Positions 51,513 through 60,800 of a stretch of 64,000 nucleotides of DNA are shown piece by piece; the first letter of the stretch is position 1; each line of letters starts with the position of its first letter. Below the pieces are notes generated by a model. That model was not told where the DNA came from, searched no databases, and was given only the letters and a program-made list of their open reading frames with translations. Origin of the DNA: Luteibacter sp. SG786 (GTDB taxonomy: Bacteria; Pseudomonadota; Gammaproteobacteria; Xanthomonadales; Rhodanobacteraceae); contig NZ_JAAOYX010000002.1 in the NCBI RefSeq assembly GCF_011759605.1, forward strand, positions 248,001 to 312,000, in the 5' to 3' direction. Both the position numbers and the translations under genes were made by a program.

Positions 51513-53342
51513 ATGGACATGGCACGCCGCATCGGACGCTGCTGCCGGCCGTTCGTCGCGCTGCTTGCCCTGTGCGGCCATGCCGCCGTCGCGTTCGCGC
51601 AGCTGCAACCGGGCGAGGACGCGACCGCGACCCTCGCCCGGGCCGACGCCAACAAGACCTCCGATCACCAGCATTTCGTCGATACCCTGGTCCGGCTGGA
51701 GAACGATTCGACGCGACTGACCGAGAAGCAACGGGCCCATCTCCAGTACCTGGAAGCGTGGCAGGTGGCCTACGCCGGCGATTACGACGCGGCCACGCCG
51801 CTGCTGGAGACCGTCGCCGGCAGTTCGCCGGACAAGGTGCTGCGGTTTCGCGCCACGGCGACGCTGATCAACATCCTCGGCATTGGCCACCGTTACCAGG
51901 AGGCGTTTTCCCGCCTGACGGAACTGACGGACATGCTTCCCGCGGTCACCGATCCCCAGGCGCGCGTTCAGGGCCTCGGCGAGGCCGCCCAGATGCTCGC
52001 GACGGCGGGACAGTACGACCTGGCCGCCGATTACGCGGAACGCATGATCCAAAGCACCCCGGCCGGCGACAGCGCATGCAAGGGTACGTTCATCAAGCTG
52101 CACGCGATGTTCCGCGGCAAGCGGATCGACGGAACCGACGACCGCTATGCGCGAGGCATCGCCGACTGCCAGACGGCAGGAGAAAACCTCATCGCCAACG
52201 CGCTGCGCGCCGACGTGGCGGATACCGCGATTCGCAACGGGCAGCCACGCGATGCCATCCACCTATTGGAATCGCACTACGCCGACGTGCTTCGCTACGG
52301 TTATCCCAGCCTGACCTCGCAGGTGGAATCGCTGCTGGCGCAGGCCTATTGGAACGAGAACAACAGTGAAGCCGCCGGCAAATACGCCAGCGCGGCGGTG
52401 AAGAGCGCGCCCAGCGGCGAATATTCCGAGCCCCTCGCGGTAGCCTTGCGCACCTTGTACCTCATTGCGAGGAAACAAGGCGACTTCCAGGCCGCGACGC
52501 AGTGGCTCGAACGTTACATGCAAGCGGACAAGGGCTACCTCGACGACGTGAGCGCGAGTGCCCTCGCCTATCAGATGGTGAAGCAGCAGGTCGTGTCCAG
52601 CCGCATGGAAGCAGACGCCCTCGACAGGCAGAACCAGATCCTCCACCTGCAGCGCGAGGTGGACAGGCGGTCCATCGAAACGAGCCGGCTCTACATCGTG
52701 CTGTTGCTGACGGTGGCCAGTGCCATCGCGCTTTGGTTGATCCGCACCAAGCGCGCGCAGTTGCGGTTCATGCGCATGGCGCGCCGTGACAGCCTCACCG
52801 GCATCTGCAATCGACAGCACTTCGTGGAACGGGCACAGCAGGCATTGCTGGCTTCCCACAAGGCAGGCAGGGCCTCATGCCTGATCCTGTTCGATCTGGA
52901 CCACTTCAAGCTGGTGAACGATACCTATGGCCATTCGGAAGGCGACTGGGTGCTATTGCGCGTGGTCGCGGAATGCCGCGATCACCTGCTCCAGGACGAC
53001 GTGTTCGGCCGCCTCGGCGGCGAAGAGTTCGCGATCCTGTTGCCCGGCGTCGACGAGGCCGACGGAGCAAGACGCGCGGAGTTGATCCGCGCCGCCATCG
53101 CCGCGCCTCCCGCCGGAGGACCTTCGAGCGCCAGGGTGACGGCGAGCTTCGGCGTCGCTTGCACACGGCGCCATGGCGCCGACCTCGACCGTCTGCTCGT
53201 GGTCGCCGACGAAGCGCTCTACGAAGGTAAATCGGCAGGACGCGACCGGGTCGTGGTGGCGGTGGCGCATTCGGACGCCGGGAAAGCGCGGGCGCCGATG
53301 GCGCCCTTGGCGTCGAAGCCGCTCGGGCTGGCCCGGTCCTGA
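51513..53342 (+). CDS. Diguanylate cyclase with periplasmic TPR-like sensor domain
   Basis: The 609-residue protein has a signal sequence (FVALLALCGHAAVAFA), a periplasmic helical-repeat region (about residues 40-390), a membrane helix (YIVLLLTVASAIALWLI, about residues 397-413) and a cytoplasmic GGDEF domain with active site FGRLGGEEFAILL, FDLDHFKLVNDTYGH and ALYEGKSAGR. It should make c-di-GMP in response to an extracytoplasmic ligand. The start is ATG 51513 (ATG 51519 also possible), 10 bp after the precursor stop, so co-transcription with the borosin genes is likely. Confidence 0.88.
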   Translation: MDMARRIGRCCRPFVALLALCGHAAVAFAQLQPGEDATATLARADANKTSDHQHFVDTLVRLENDSTRLTEKQRAHLQYLEAWQVAYAGDYDAATPLLETVAGSSPDKVLRFRATATLINILGIGHRYQEAFSRLTELTDMLPAVTDPQARVQGLGEAAQMLATAGQYDLAADYAERMIQSTPAGDSACKGTFIKLHAMFRGKRIDGTDDRYARGIADCQTAGENLIANALRADVADTAIRNGQPRDAIHLLESHYADVLRYGYPSLTSQVESLLAQAYWNENNSEAAGKYASAAVKSAPSGEYSEPLAVALRTLYLIARKQGDFQAATQWLERYMQADKGYLDDVSASALAYQMVKQQVVSSRMEADALDRQNQILHLQREVDRRSIETSRLYIVLLLTVASAIALWLIRTKRAQLRFMRMARRDSLTGICNRQHFVERAQQALLASHKAGRASCLILFDLDHFKLVNDTYGHSEGDWVLLRVVAECRDHLLQDDVFGRLGGEEFAILLPGVDEADGARRAELIRAAIAAPPAGGPSSARVTASFGVACTRRHGADLDRLLVVADEALYEGKSAGRDRVVVAVAHSDAGKARAPMAPLASKPLGLARS

Positions 53343-53354
53343 AGGTGGAGCTGT

Positions 53355-53381
53355 GCCGGGCCTTCCAGAGGAAGGCCCGGC
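53355..53381. terminator. Bidirectional terminator-like hairpin
   Basis: A perfect 12-bp stem with a 3-nt loop (GCCGGGCCTTCC, AGA, complement) sits in the 46-bp gap between the convergent cyclase and secreted-protein genes. No T-run follows. Confidence 0.75.
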
Positions 53382-53388
53382 CGACGCG

Positions 53389-53880
53389 TTACAGGCAGCT
53401 GTTGATGCTGTCGTAAACGGAGTGACGCGACATCGGAAGCTTCGCGTCCAGCGGGTTTTCGCCGTCCACCACCTCGTAGAAGGCGTCGATCGGCGTGTTC
53501 TTGGCGAGCATGAGCTTGCACTTGAACAGCCGCGCGCTGGTCGTCACCGCACCGGTTTTCTTGTTCACGGAGGAACTGCTGCCCGAGAACGTCCACAGGC
53601 ACTGTTTCAGCGTGGACTTCGTGACATCGACCGAACAGCGCAGTTCCATCGGACGCAGGTTGGCGAATTCGCCTTCGCAGAACGTGTCGCCGCAGATGCG
53701 ATTGAAGCCCGCGACGAGCTTGGCCTCCGCATTCGCAAAGCGATCGATACCCGCTTCATGGGCCGGCCAGTCGGTGGCGTCGACGTAACGCTCGGCGACG
53801 GGCTCGGCCGCGAAGGCAGTGCCGGCAAAGCCGGCGGCGGTGACGACGAACAGGCTGGCGGCGAGGGTCTTTCGGATCAT
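53389..53880 (-). CDS. Small secreted cysteine-containing protein, tandem paralogue 1
   Basis: The 163-residue product starts MIRKTLAASLFVVTAAGFAG at 53880, a signal peptide cleaved after about residue 25. The mature part has six cysteines with ICGDTFCEGEFANLRPMELR and LKQCLWTFSGSSSSV, and it ends HSVYDSINSCL. It is paralogous to the next gene, sharing CGDxFCEG, NLRP, CSVD, KxCLW and AKNTP/ARNTP. No known domain; two or three disulfides are likely. Role unknown. Confidence 0.72.
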   Translation of the reverse strand: MIRKTLAASLFVVTAAGFAGTAFAAEPVAERYVDATDWPAHEAGIDRFANAEAKLVAGFNRICGDTFCEGEFANLRPMELRCSVDVTKSTLKQCLWTFSGSSSSVNKKTGAVTTSARLFKCKLMLAKNTPIDAFYEVVDGENPLDAKLPMSRHSVYDSINSCL

Positions 53881-53973
53881 GCGTTTGTCTCCGTTGAAAG
53901 GAGCACGTATGAAACCCTCAATGCGTACGCGGGTCTGCTCGCTCCTGCCCACGGAACCTTGTAGTCCGTTGCA

Positions 53974-54459
53974 TCATGGAAGACAGCCGACCAGGCTGTC
54001 GTACACCGTATGCCGCGTCATCGGCAGCTTCTTGCTGAGCAGCTCGCCGTCGTGCATCGCTTCGTAGAACACGTCGACCGGGGTGTTCCGCGCGAGCCGC
54101 AGGTTGCATTTGTAAACTTTGGCCGACGACCGTACGGCACCGTTGGAAGCATCCACCGATGTGCCGCTGCCCGCGAAGATCCAGAGGCAGCGCTTCATGG
54201 TGCCATTCGACGTGTCTACCGAGCAGCTCAGCTGTATGGGCCGCAGGTTCGGGTACGGGCCCTCGCAGAATGCGTCGCCGCAGAACCTGTCGAAACTCAA
54301 CGAGAGCATATGCTCGGCCAGCGCGAACTTCTGCAAGCCCGCCTCCTTCGTGGGCCAATCGATCGCGTCGACGTAGCGCGGGGGCATATCCCCCACCGCC
54401 CGCGCAAGGCAAGCGGTGGGAAAGACAAACAAGGCGATGGCCAGAAAGGTATGGCGCAT
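53974..54459 (-). CDS. Small secreted cysteine-containing protein, tandem paralogue 2
   Basis: A 161-residue product with signal peptide (MRHTFLAIALFVFPTACLARA). It is about half identical to the neighbouring paralogue and keeps the cysteines: RFCGDAFCEGPYPNLRPIQL, CSVDTSNGTMKRCLW, YKCNLRLARNTPVDVFYEAM and a C-terminal VYDSLVGCLP. Tandem duplication is evident. It lies 94 bp after mgtA on the same strand. Confidence 0.72.
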   Translation of the reverse strand: MRHTFLAIALFVFPTACLARAVGDMPPRYVDAIDWPTKEAGLQKFALAEHMLSLSFDRFCGDAFCEGPYPNLRPIQLSCSVDTSNGTMKRCLWIFAGSGTSVDASNGAVRSSAKVYKCNLRLARNTPVDVFYEAMHDGELLSKKLPMTRHTVYDSLVGCLP

Positions 54460-54553
54460 GGCGGCGTCTCCATGGGGGGCGAGCGCGTATGGAACCCCCT
54501 TCCGTCACATCGCGTCTGCCACCGCCGCCCACGCCGGGCCGTAGCGATAGGCG

Positions 54554-57178
54554 CTACAACCAGCGCCCGTAGCGGCGGATGTAGAGCGTCTTCACCAACT
54601 GCGTAAGCATGCAATAGCTCACCAGCGTAAGCGCCAGCCAGGCAAAATAGACGCCAGGCAACGGCTGCATGCCGATGCGCGCGCCCAGTGCGGAGTACGG
54701 GATGAACATGCCGGCCACCATGATCGCCCCGGTGAGCGCCAGCACCGGCGCCGACGCCATGCTGCGCAGGAACGGAATGCGCCGCGTGCGGATCATGTGC
54801 ACCACCAGCGTTTGCGACAACAGGCCTTCGATGAACCAGCCGGACTGGAACAGCGACTGGTGCGCCACGTCGTTCGCGCCGAAGTAGTGCCACATGAGCC
54901 AGAACGTGGTGATGTCGAACACGGAACTCACCGGCCCGATCCAGACCATGAAGCGGCCGATGTCTCCCGCATCCCATTTGCGCGGCTGACGCAGGTATTC
55001 CTCGTCCATGCGGTCGAACGGAATCGAAAGCTGCGACAGGTCGTACAGCAGGTTCTGCACCAGGATCTGCAATGGCATCATCGGCAGGAACGGCAGGAAG
55101 GCACTGGCCACCAGCACGCTGAACACGTTGCCGAAGTTCGAGCTGGCGGTCATCTTGATGTATTTCATGATGTTGCCGAACGTGACGCGGCCTTCCACCA
55201 CGCCTTCTTCCAGCACCGTCAGATTCTTTTCCAGAAGGATGATGTCCGCCGACTCCTTCGCGATGTCCGTGGCGGTGTCCACCGAGATGCCCACGTCAGC
55301 GTCGCGCAACGCCGGCGCGTCGTTGATGCCGTCGCCCAGGAAGCCCACGGTGTGGCCCAGCCGTTGCAGCGACTTCACCACCCGGGCCTTCTGCACCGGC
55401 GACATCTTCGCGAACACGGTGGTGTGCTCGACCATGGCGTCGAGCGCCGCATCGTCGAGTTGCTCGATGTCGCGCCCCAGTGCGGACGCTTCCACGTCCA
55501 GGCCCACTTCCACGCAGATCTTCCGCGTGACGGCCTCGTTGTCGCCGGTGATCACCTTCACGGCCACGCCGTGGTGGTGCAGCGCGCGAATGGCCGTGGC
55601 GGCGGAGTCCTTCGGAGGATCGAGGAACGCCAGGCATCCCACCGCAGTGAGGCCGGACTCGTCGGCCACGCCATAGGCGCGGTCGCTGGAGGGATCGCGC
55701 CGGATGGCGACGATCAGCACTCGCAGGCCATCCTCGTTGAGGCGATTGGTCATGGCGCGGATCGCCAGGCGCTTTTCCTCCGTCATGGGCTCGACCACGT
55801 CGCCGGTGCGCGCCTGCGTGCAGATCGCCAGCATTTCCTCAACGGCCCCCTTGCACACCAGGAGCTGTTCGCCCTGGCCGTCTGTCACCACCACCGACAT
55901 GCGCCGACGCTGGAAGTCGAACGGAATCTCGTCGACGATGCGGTAACGGCCCGCGGACGGCTCCAGGTCGCGATGGGCCAGCACCGCCTTGTCCATCAGG
56001 TTGCGCAGGCCGGTCTGGAAGCGGCTGTTGAGGTAGCCGTATTCCAGCGCTTCGTCGCTGTCGTCGCCGGAGAGATCGACGTGGCGCTCCAGCACGATCT
56101 TGTCGAGCGTGAGCGTGCCGGTCTTGTCCGTGCACAGCACGTCCATCGCCCCGAAGTTCTGGATGGCGTTCAGGCGCTTCACCACCACCTTGCGCTTCGA
56201 CATGGCGATGGCGCCCTTGCCGAGGTTGGCGGTGACGATCAGCGGAAGCATCTCCGGCGTGAGGCCGACGGCGACCGAGAGGCCGAACATGAAGGCTTCC
56301 AGCCAGTCGTGCTTGTCGATGCCGTTGATGACGAACACTACCGGCACCATCACGGCCATGAAGCGGATCAGCAGCCAGCTCACGGAGGCGATACCGCGGT
56401 CGAAGCTGGTCTGTACGCGTTCGCCGGAAAGGGTGCGGGCCAGCGACCCGAGGTAGGTGCGCGGTCCGGTGGCGAGCACCACGGCGGTCGCGGTGCCGGA
56501 CACCACGTTCGTGCCCATGTAGCACACCGTAGGAAGGTCCAGCGGGCCGGCGTTCCCGGCTGCCGTCGTTCCGTTCGGCGCCCACTTCTCCACGGGAATG
56601 GATTCGCCCGTAAGGATCGCCTGGCTGATGAACAGGTCCTTTGCAGCAAGCAGGCGGAGGTCCGCAGGCACCATGTCGCCCGCGCCGAGGTGCACGATGT
56701 CGCCTGCGACGAGTTCCTCTACCGGTACCTCGATGCGCTCGGCGTGCCCGTCGTCGGCACGGCGCGTCACGGTGGCCGTGTTGCGCACCATCGCCTTCAG
56801 CGCTTCGGCGGCGCGCGACGAACGGAATTCCTGGGTGAAAGACAGCACCACGCTGATGCCGACCATCGCGGCGATGATGATCGGGCCGGTGTAGTCGTCG
56901 GGTTCGGTGAAGAGTTGCACCACCGCGAGCGCAAGCAGGACCACGATGAACGGGCTGCGGACCGCACGCAGCAACTGCACCGACCAGTGCGGTGGTTTCT
57001 CGTGGCCCACCTCGTTGACGCCGTCGCGGTCCAGGCGTTCCGCGATCGCGGCTTCGTCCAGGCCGTCGGGACGCGTGTCGAGCGCGCGCAGCAGTTCGTC
57101 CGCCGGACGGTAGGCGTCCGCGCTTGCGATGGTTGGGGTCTTGGCAGCGGTGGCTGCCGGCGAGGTGTGGATCTTCAT
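54554..57178 (-). CDS. mgtA: Mg2+-importing P-type ATPase
   Basis: The 874-residue type IIIB P-ATPase imports Mg2+ across the inner membrane. Actuator motif ILTGESIPVEKW, phosphorylation site DKTGTLTLDK, and hinge GDGINDAPALRDADVG are intact, with ten predicted helices (two before and two after the actuator, six at the end). N-terminal extension is short and Ala/Thr-rich. MgtA genes are usually induced by low Mg2+ through a leader; two short ORFs and a 330-nt leader lie upstream. The call is secure. Confidence 0.95.
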   Translation of the reverse strand: MKIHTSPAATAAKTPTIASADAYRPADELLRALDTRPDGLDEAAIAERLDRDGVNEVGHEKPPHWSVQLLRAVRSPFIVVLLALAVVQLFTEPDDYTGPIIIAAMVGISVVLSFTQEFRSSRAAEALKAMVRNTATVTRRADDGHAERIEVPVEELVAGDIVHLGAGDMVPADLRLLAAKDLFISQAILTGESIPVEKWAPNGTTAAGNAGPLDLPTVCYMGTNVVSGTATAVVLATGPRTYLGSLARTLSGERVQTSFDRGIASVSWLLIRFMAVMVPVVFVINGIDKHDWLEAFMFGLSVAVGLTPEMLPLIVTANLGKGAIAMSKRKVVVKRLNAIQNFGAMDVLCTDKTGTLTLDKIVLERHVDLSGDDSDEALEYGYLNSRFQTGLRNLMDKAVLAHRDLEPSAGRYRIVDEIPFDFQRRRMSVVVTDGQGEQLLVCKGAVEEMLAICTQARTGDVVEPMTEEKRLAIRAMTNRLNEDGLRVLIVAIRRDPSSDRAYGVADESGLTAVGCLAFLDPPKDSAATAIRALHHHGVAVKVITGDNEAVTRKICVEVGLDVEASALGRDIEQLDDAALDAMVEHTTVFAKMSPVQKARVVKSLQRLGHTVGFLGDGINDAPALRDADVGISVDTATDIAKESADIILLEKNLTVLEEGVVEGRVTFGNIMKYIKMTASSNFGNVFSVLVASAFLPFLPMMPLQILVQNLLYDLSQLSIPFDRMDEEYLRQPRKWDAGDIGRFMVWIGPVSSVFDITTFWLMWHYFGANDVAHQSLFQSGWFIEGLLSQTLVVHMIRTRRIPFLRSMASAPVLALTGAIMVAGMFIPYSALGARIGMQPLPGVYFAWLALTLVSYCMLTQLVKTLYIRRYGRWL

Positions 57179-57229
57179 GGCTCGCTGCCTTTCCGGACCC
57201 CGGTCCGGAGGCGCGAGCGGTCGTCGGCG

Positions 57230-57334
57230 TTAGCCGAGAGCGGGCGCGCCGGCACGGAGCCGACGTTCGGTGTCGCTATGGAATCGGGCGGAGAGCGGCG
57301 TAAGCCGCGCCGTCGTGTCTATGTCGCAGTTCAT
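57230..57334 (-). CDS. Candidate small ORF 2 upstream of mgtA (34 residues)
   Basis: Reads MNCDIDTTARLTPLSARFHS and on to GAPALG; the ATG overlaps the stop of the preceding small ORF (ATGA), suggesting translational coupling. It ends 51 bp before the mgtA start. It may be a leader peptide or a small membrane-free regulator; no match known to me. Support is the coupling and position only. Confidence 0.4.
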   Translation of the reverse strand: MNCDIDTTARLTPLSARFHSDTERRLRAGAPALG

Positions 57335-57510
57335 GGCCGCGGGAGTTTGCCATCCGCCGGTTTCGTCTGGCTTTCGGTGGCTTCGAGCGAACGCGGCACG
57401 GTGATCGTGCGCTTGGCCGGCACGGGTCCGGTAGCGCGGCGACGGGCGAGTGCGAAAGCGAGACGGCGGCCGAACATGCGCGGACCGGTCTTTTCGAGCT
57501 GGAGGTTCAT
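57331..57510 (-). CDS. Candidate small ORF 1 upstream of mgtA (59 residues)
   Basis: Begins MNLQLEKTGPRMFGRRLAFA at 57510 with a good ribosome site (GAGGA, seven bases upstream) and continues as a basic, Thr/Pro-containing chain ending KLPRP. It overlaps the next small ORF by ATGA. Translation of such a leader could control mgtA as MgtL does in enterics, but it lacks that peptide's dense proline run. It could also be a free-standing small basic protein. Confidence 0.5.
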   Translation of the reverse strand: MNLQLEKTGPRMFGRRLAFALARRRATGPVPAKRTITVPRSLEATESQTKPADGKLPRP

Positions 57511-57927
57511 GGCTCAATCCTCGAAATAACGGAAGCTCACGGCTTCCGGACGAGGAGAGCCGGACTTTCCCTAGCGGAGGAAAGCGCCGGCCGACCGGGT
57601 GCGGTCGCCGCGGGCGATGAGTTTTGCCAGCGCCGGGACCCGATGCGTGCGGGAGCCGGCGCGTCGACTAGGGTAGACGTCCATATGCCTGGGTAAGGTA
57701 AGGAAGGTGCCGCCACGCGACACATCGTGTGGTAGCCGGCGAATTGTCGCGCCGCAGCGTGGATCGGTCAAGGGCGCGAACTGCCGCCGCCCCGGCTGTT
57801 GCGACCCGTTCACGATGTCACGGCAGGTACCGCCACGCCCCAAGGCGCCGGCGTCTGTCGTCACGGGGAAATAACACCCGGAGAGCCAAGCTCCTTCGCA
57901 TGGAAGGGTTCATAGGGATATGAAACC
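57511..57927. other. Intergenic region between the mgtA leader and tccC
   Basis: This 417-bp gap separates divergent transcripts. It holds a 7-bp hairpin (CGGAAGC, TCACG, GCTTCCG, 57530-57548) close to the small-ORF start, and the left 26-bp direct repeat at 57816-57841. I see no known riboswitch consensus and no convincing gene. From about 57842 the base composition shifts toward that of the tccC gene. Confidence 0.5.
57816..57841. repeat. Left 26-bp direct repeat flanking tccC
   Basis: TGTCACGGCAGGTACCGCCA followed by CGCCCC, identical to 60801-60826, where it forms the end of the LysR gene including its stop codon. It marks one edge of a probable insertion. Confidence 0.9.
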
Positions 57928-60789
57928 ATGGCCTCCCTCGATTCCAATACGCCGTTCATCACTGCGGTGGACCCGCGTGGGTTGGTGGTGCGTGCAATAC
58001 GCTATAACCGAAGGCAGGAGAGCCTTCCGGCAGAAATATGTCTTTCGCGCTCCGGATACGACCGTATCGGCCGCCGGGTCGCCGAGTGGAGTCCCGGGCG
58101 AAGCGGCATCGACGATCGCCCCCAACTGACGCTGACCTACAGCCTTTTCGGTGCCGTACTTCGACGGCACAACGCCGACAAGGGCGCCGGAACCTCGCTA
58201 TACGCGGCGACTGGAGTTGCCGTATTGATGTGGGACGAGCGCCGCACCGTGACGTCCATTACCTACGATTCGCAATCAAGACCCGTAGCGTGGCACGAAC
58301 AGATGCTTGATGAGGACTCCGGCCGCTGCCTGGAGAGGCGGCGCTATTCCGGGCCGGAGGGGGCTGACTCCAACCATTGCGGGCGAATTCGACGGCACGA
58401 AGATCCCGCAGGAGTTCTAGAGTGGACCGAGCGCTCCATCGACGATCAGCCTCGCGTAGAAACCCGCCGTTTTTTGAGCACACTGACTCCTCCCGACTGG
58501 CCGGAGGCAGAATCCGATGGTGATGCTCTGCTCGAAGATGAAGAGTACGTAACAAGGTGGACCTACGACGCCGTCGGCTCCCCTATCCTTCAAGTGGATG
58601 CCGCCGGCCATCGGCGGGCCAATTCTTTTGGGATGGGAGGTAACCTTTCCGCGGTCCGGTTGACGTGGGCCAATGGCGGTGAACATCTACTGCTGGACGG
58701 TTTGGAGTACGACGCCCAGGGCCGGATTACTGCTCAGAAAGCTGGCAACGGTGTGATCACTAGTACGACCTTCGACCCAGCCAGTGGTCGCCTCCTGGAT
58801 TTCGTGACAAAGCGAGCCGACGGTCACGTGGTGCAAGCCATGTCGTACGGCTACGACCCAGCAGGTAACGTCGCTTCCATCAACGACACGACACTGCCGG
58901 TTCGCTACTGGCGCAATCGCCGCAGCGGTGGCATGAACTCATTTCGTTACGACACCCTGTATCAACTTGTGGAGGCGACGGGCCAGGAAAGCGCGGGGGC
59001 GGGAATTCTTCCCACGCTTCCCCCTTACCAGCCTATCGGGGACGACACGGTGTTGACTCCCTATATCCAAGCCTACACGTACGACGCAAACGGTAACTTG
59101 GCCTGTATGCAACACACAGGGACGAATTCATACACCAACGAGATAAGAGTTGCACCCCACAGCAATCGGGCCATTCCATGGACACCCGGTGATCCGGACC
59201 CTGATTTTGAAGGGGCATTCGACGGCAGTGGTAATCCGAAGCGCCTGCAGCCTGGCGGATCGACGCTTTGCTGGAATGGCCGTAATCAACTGCGCAGGGT
59301 AGTGTCTGTAAGTCGAACGGCCGCGCCCGACGATGACGAGGTGTACGTCTATGACGGCAGCGGAAAACGCTTGCGCAAAGTTTGCACGCGCTTGACAGAA
59401 AACACCGCGCAGATCAGTGAGACACGCTACCTGCCCGGCCTGCAATTGCGGACAAGTTCGCATCGCAGCGAGATTCTGGAAGTAGTCTCCGCAACGATGG
59501 GCAGGATCACAATAACTGGGCTCCACTGGAAAGCCGGGCGACCGCAGGGAATCGAAGATCTCCAATTGCGTTACACGTTCGCCGATCACCTGGGCAGCGC
59601 TGTCGTCGAGCTCGACGGCGACGCAGCCCTCATCTCTGCAGAACACTACTACCCTTACGGAAGCACCGCGTGGCGATCGGCGCGCAGCGCCATCGAGGCC
59701 GATTACCGCACAGTGCGATACAGCGGTGAGGAGCGAGATGGGACCGGTCTCTACTATTACGGCTCTCGTTACTACGTCCCATGGCTGGGGCGCTGGCTCA
59801 ATCCTGACCCAGCAGGCGAGATCGATGGGCTCAACCTGTTCGCCATGGTCGGCAACTCGCCCATTCGTTATGCCGACGAGACCGGCATGCAGATGACACC
59901 CATCCAACTGCTAAGGCAGAACTACAGCACAAACGTGAAGCCATTCATTGTCGAGAGAGCAGAAGCAGACAGAGATCGGGCCACCGGCCGCCTAGTCGAG
60001 GAATGGGGTGTGAGCGAGCCTGAAGCTACCCGGCACCTCGAATCCATCGTCAGTGCCGTCCGTGGCGCGCCGTTCTCCATCAATGTCAATGCCACGCGGC
60101 TTTTGCAGTTCAGTGGCAGCCATATTCAGAACGCTTTCGAGTCAGGCACCCGGCGAACCGAATCGTACCTCGCCCGCCGCCAGATAAGAGACGAACTTCT
60201 CGTACGCATCGACACAGCAGGCGAATCCTTTCGAAAGGTATTTGCGCTTAACACACCCAGTGGCGAGACAAACATTGATTTCGACCCCAGGTCGCACCCG
60301 ATACATGGGGCAATCCAGCTCCATAGCCCCTCTACGCGCGAAGGGGCCGTACCAGAAAGCATGCGCAGGGACTACGGTCTTTCCGCGTTGTTCATTGACG
60401 ACAACGTCGTGAATTACATGACATTCACGCCGGACGATTCCATGAATCTTTACTGGGAATCGGGTGCGGACTCAGGCGATGCGGGAATGGCTGAGTTTCA
60501 GAGTCGCCTCGCCAACTTTGCGAATCCTTACCCTCTCGTTAGATACGCGACCCCGGACCAGTTGAAGCACTACAGGATGCTTGCAGAGGGCAGCCCTGTC
60601 GACCGCCCTCTAAATCCTTATGTCGAATGGCAAGCGCATACAGAAATCCCACTAACAGGCGGAATAAAGACGATTGCCGTACACCCCGCGGAAGCTTCCT
60701 CCGCTCCGAAGCGCTGGTTTGGCCAAAGTTTCCATACTCGTATGACCAATTTCGCGAAGAAACACGGATCCGAGCTGGTCTGGCTCTGA
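57928..60789 (+). CDS. TccC-type Rhs-repeat toxin component (orphan Tc toxin C subunit)
   Basis: The 953-residue protein matches TccC-family Rhs proteins from its start (SNTPFITAVDPRGLVVRAI) through YD-repeats (LTYSLFGAVLRRHNADKG, GYDPAGNVASINDTTLPVRY, YTYDANGNLA) to the Rhs core (YSGEERDGTGLYYYGSRYYV, LGRWLNPDPAGEIDGLNLFA). The DPAGxxDGxNL segment is the autocleavage site that seals a toxic C-terminus inside the shell. Residues about 650-953 are the variable effector, unlike any domain I recognise. TcA/TcB partners and an immunity gene are absent here. Codon use and GC are foreign. AGGGATA precedes the ATG. Confidence 0.88.
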   Translation: MASLDSNTPFITAVDPRGLVVRAIRYNRRQESLPAEICLSRSGYDRIGRRVAEWSPGRSGIDDRPQLTLTYSLFGAVLRRHNADKGAGTSLYAATGVAVLMWDERRTVTSITYDSQSRPVAWHEQMLDEDSGRCLERRRYSGPEGADSNHCGRIRRHEDPAGVLEWTERSIDDQPRVETRRFLSTLTPPDWPEAESDGDALLEDEEYVTRWTYDAVGSPILQVDAAGHRRANSFGMGGNLSAVRLTWANGGEHLLLDGLEYDAQGRITAQKAGNGVITSTTFDPASGRLLDFVTKRADGHVVQAMSYGYDPAGNVASINDTTLPVRYWRNRRSGGMNSFRYDTLYQLVEATGQESAGAGILPTLPPYQPIGDDTVLTPYIQAYTYDANGNLACMQHTGTNSYTNEIRVAPHSNRAIPWTPGDPDPDFEGAFDGSGNPKRLQPGGSTLCWNGRNQLRRVVSVSRTAAPDDDEVYVYDGSGKRLRKVCTRLTENTAQISETRYLPGLQLRTSSHRSEILEVVSATMGRITITGLHWKAGRPQGIEDLQLRYTFADHLGSAVVELDGDAALISAEHYYPYGSTAWRSARSAIEADYRTVRYSGEERDGTGLYYYGSRYYVPWLGRWLNPDPAGEIDGLNLFAMVGNSPIRYADETGMQMTPIQLLRQNYSTNVKPFIVERAEADRDRATGRLVEEWGVSEPEATRHLESIVSAVRGAPFSINVNATRLLQFSGSHIQNAFESGTRRTESYLARRQIRDELLVRIDTAGESFRKVFALNTPSGETNIDFDPRSHPIHGAIQLHSPSTREGAVPESMRRDYGLSALFIDDNVVNYMTFTPDDSMNLYWESGADSGDAGMAEFQSRLANFANPYPLVRYATPDQLKHYRMLAEGSPVDRPLNPYVEWQAHTEIPLTGGIKTIAVHPAEASSAPKRWFGQSFHTRMTNFAKKHGSELVWL

Positions 60790-60800
60790 ATCGCATCCTC

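Noticed and set aside
54797-57529. 910-codon plus-strand frame opposite mgtA
   Set aside because: A shadow frame with His/Val/Arg bias and no recognisable segment; mgtA motifs are intact on the other strand.
57511-57927. Known Mg2+ or guanidine riboswitch in the mgtA leader
   Set aside because: No M-box, ykkC or yybP consensus elements could be found by eye; only a short hairpin is evident.
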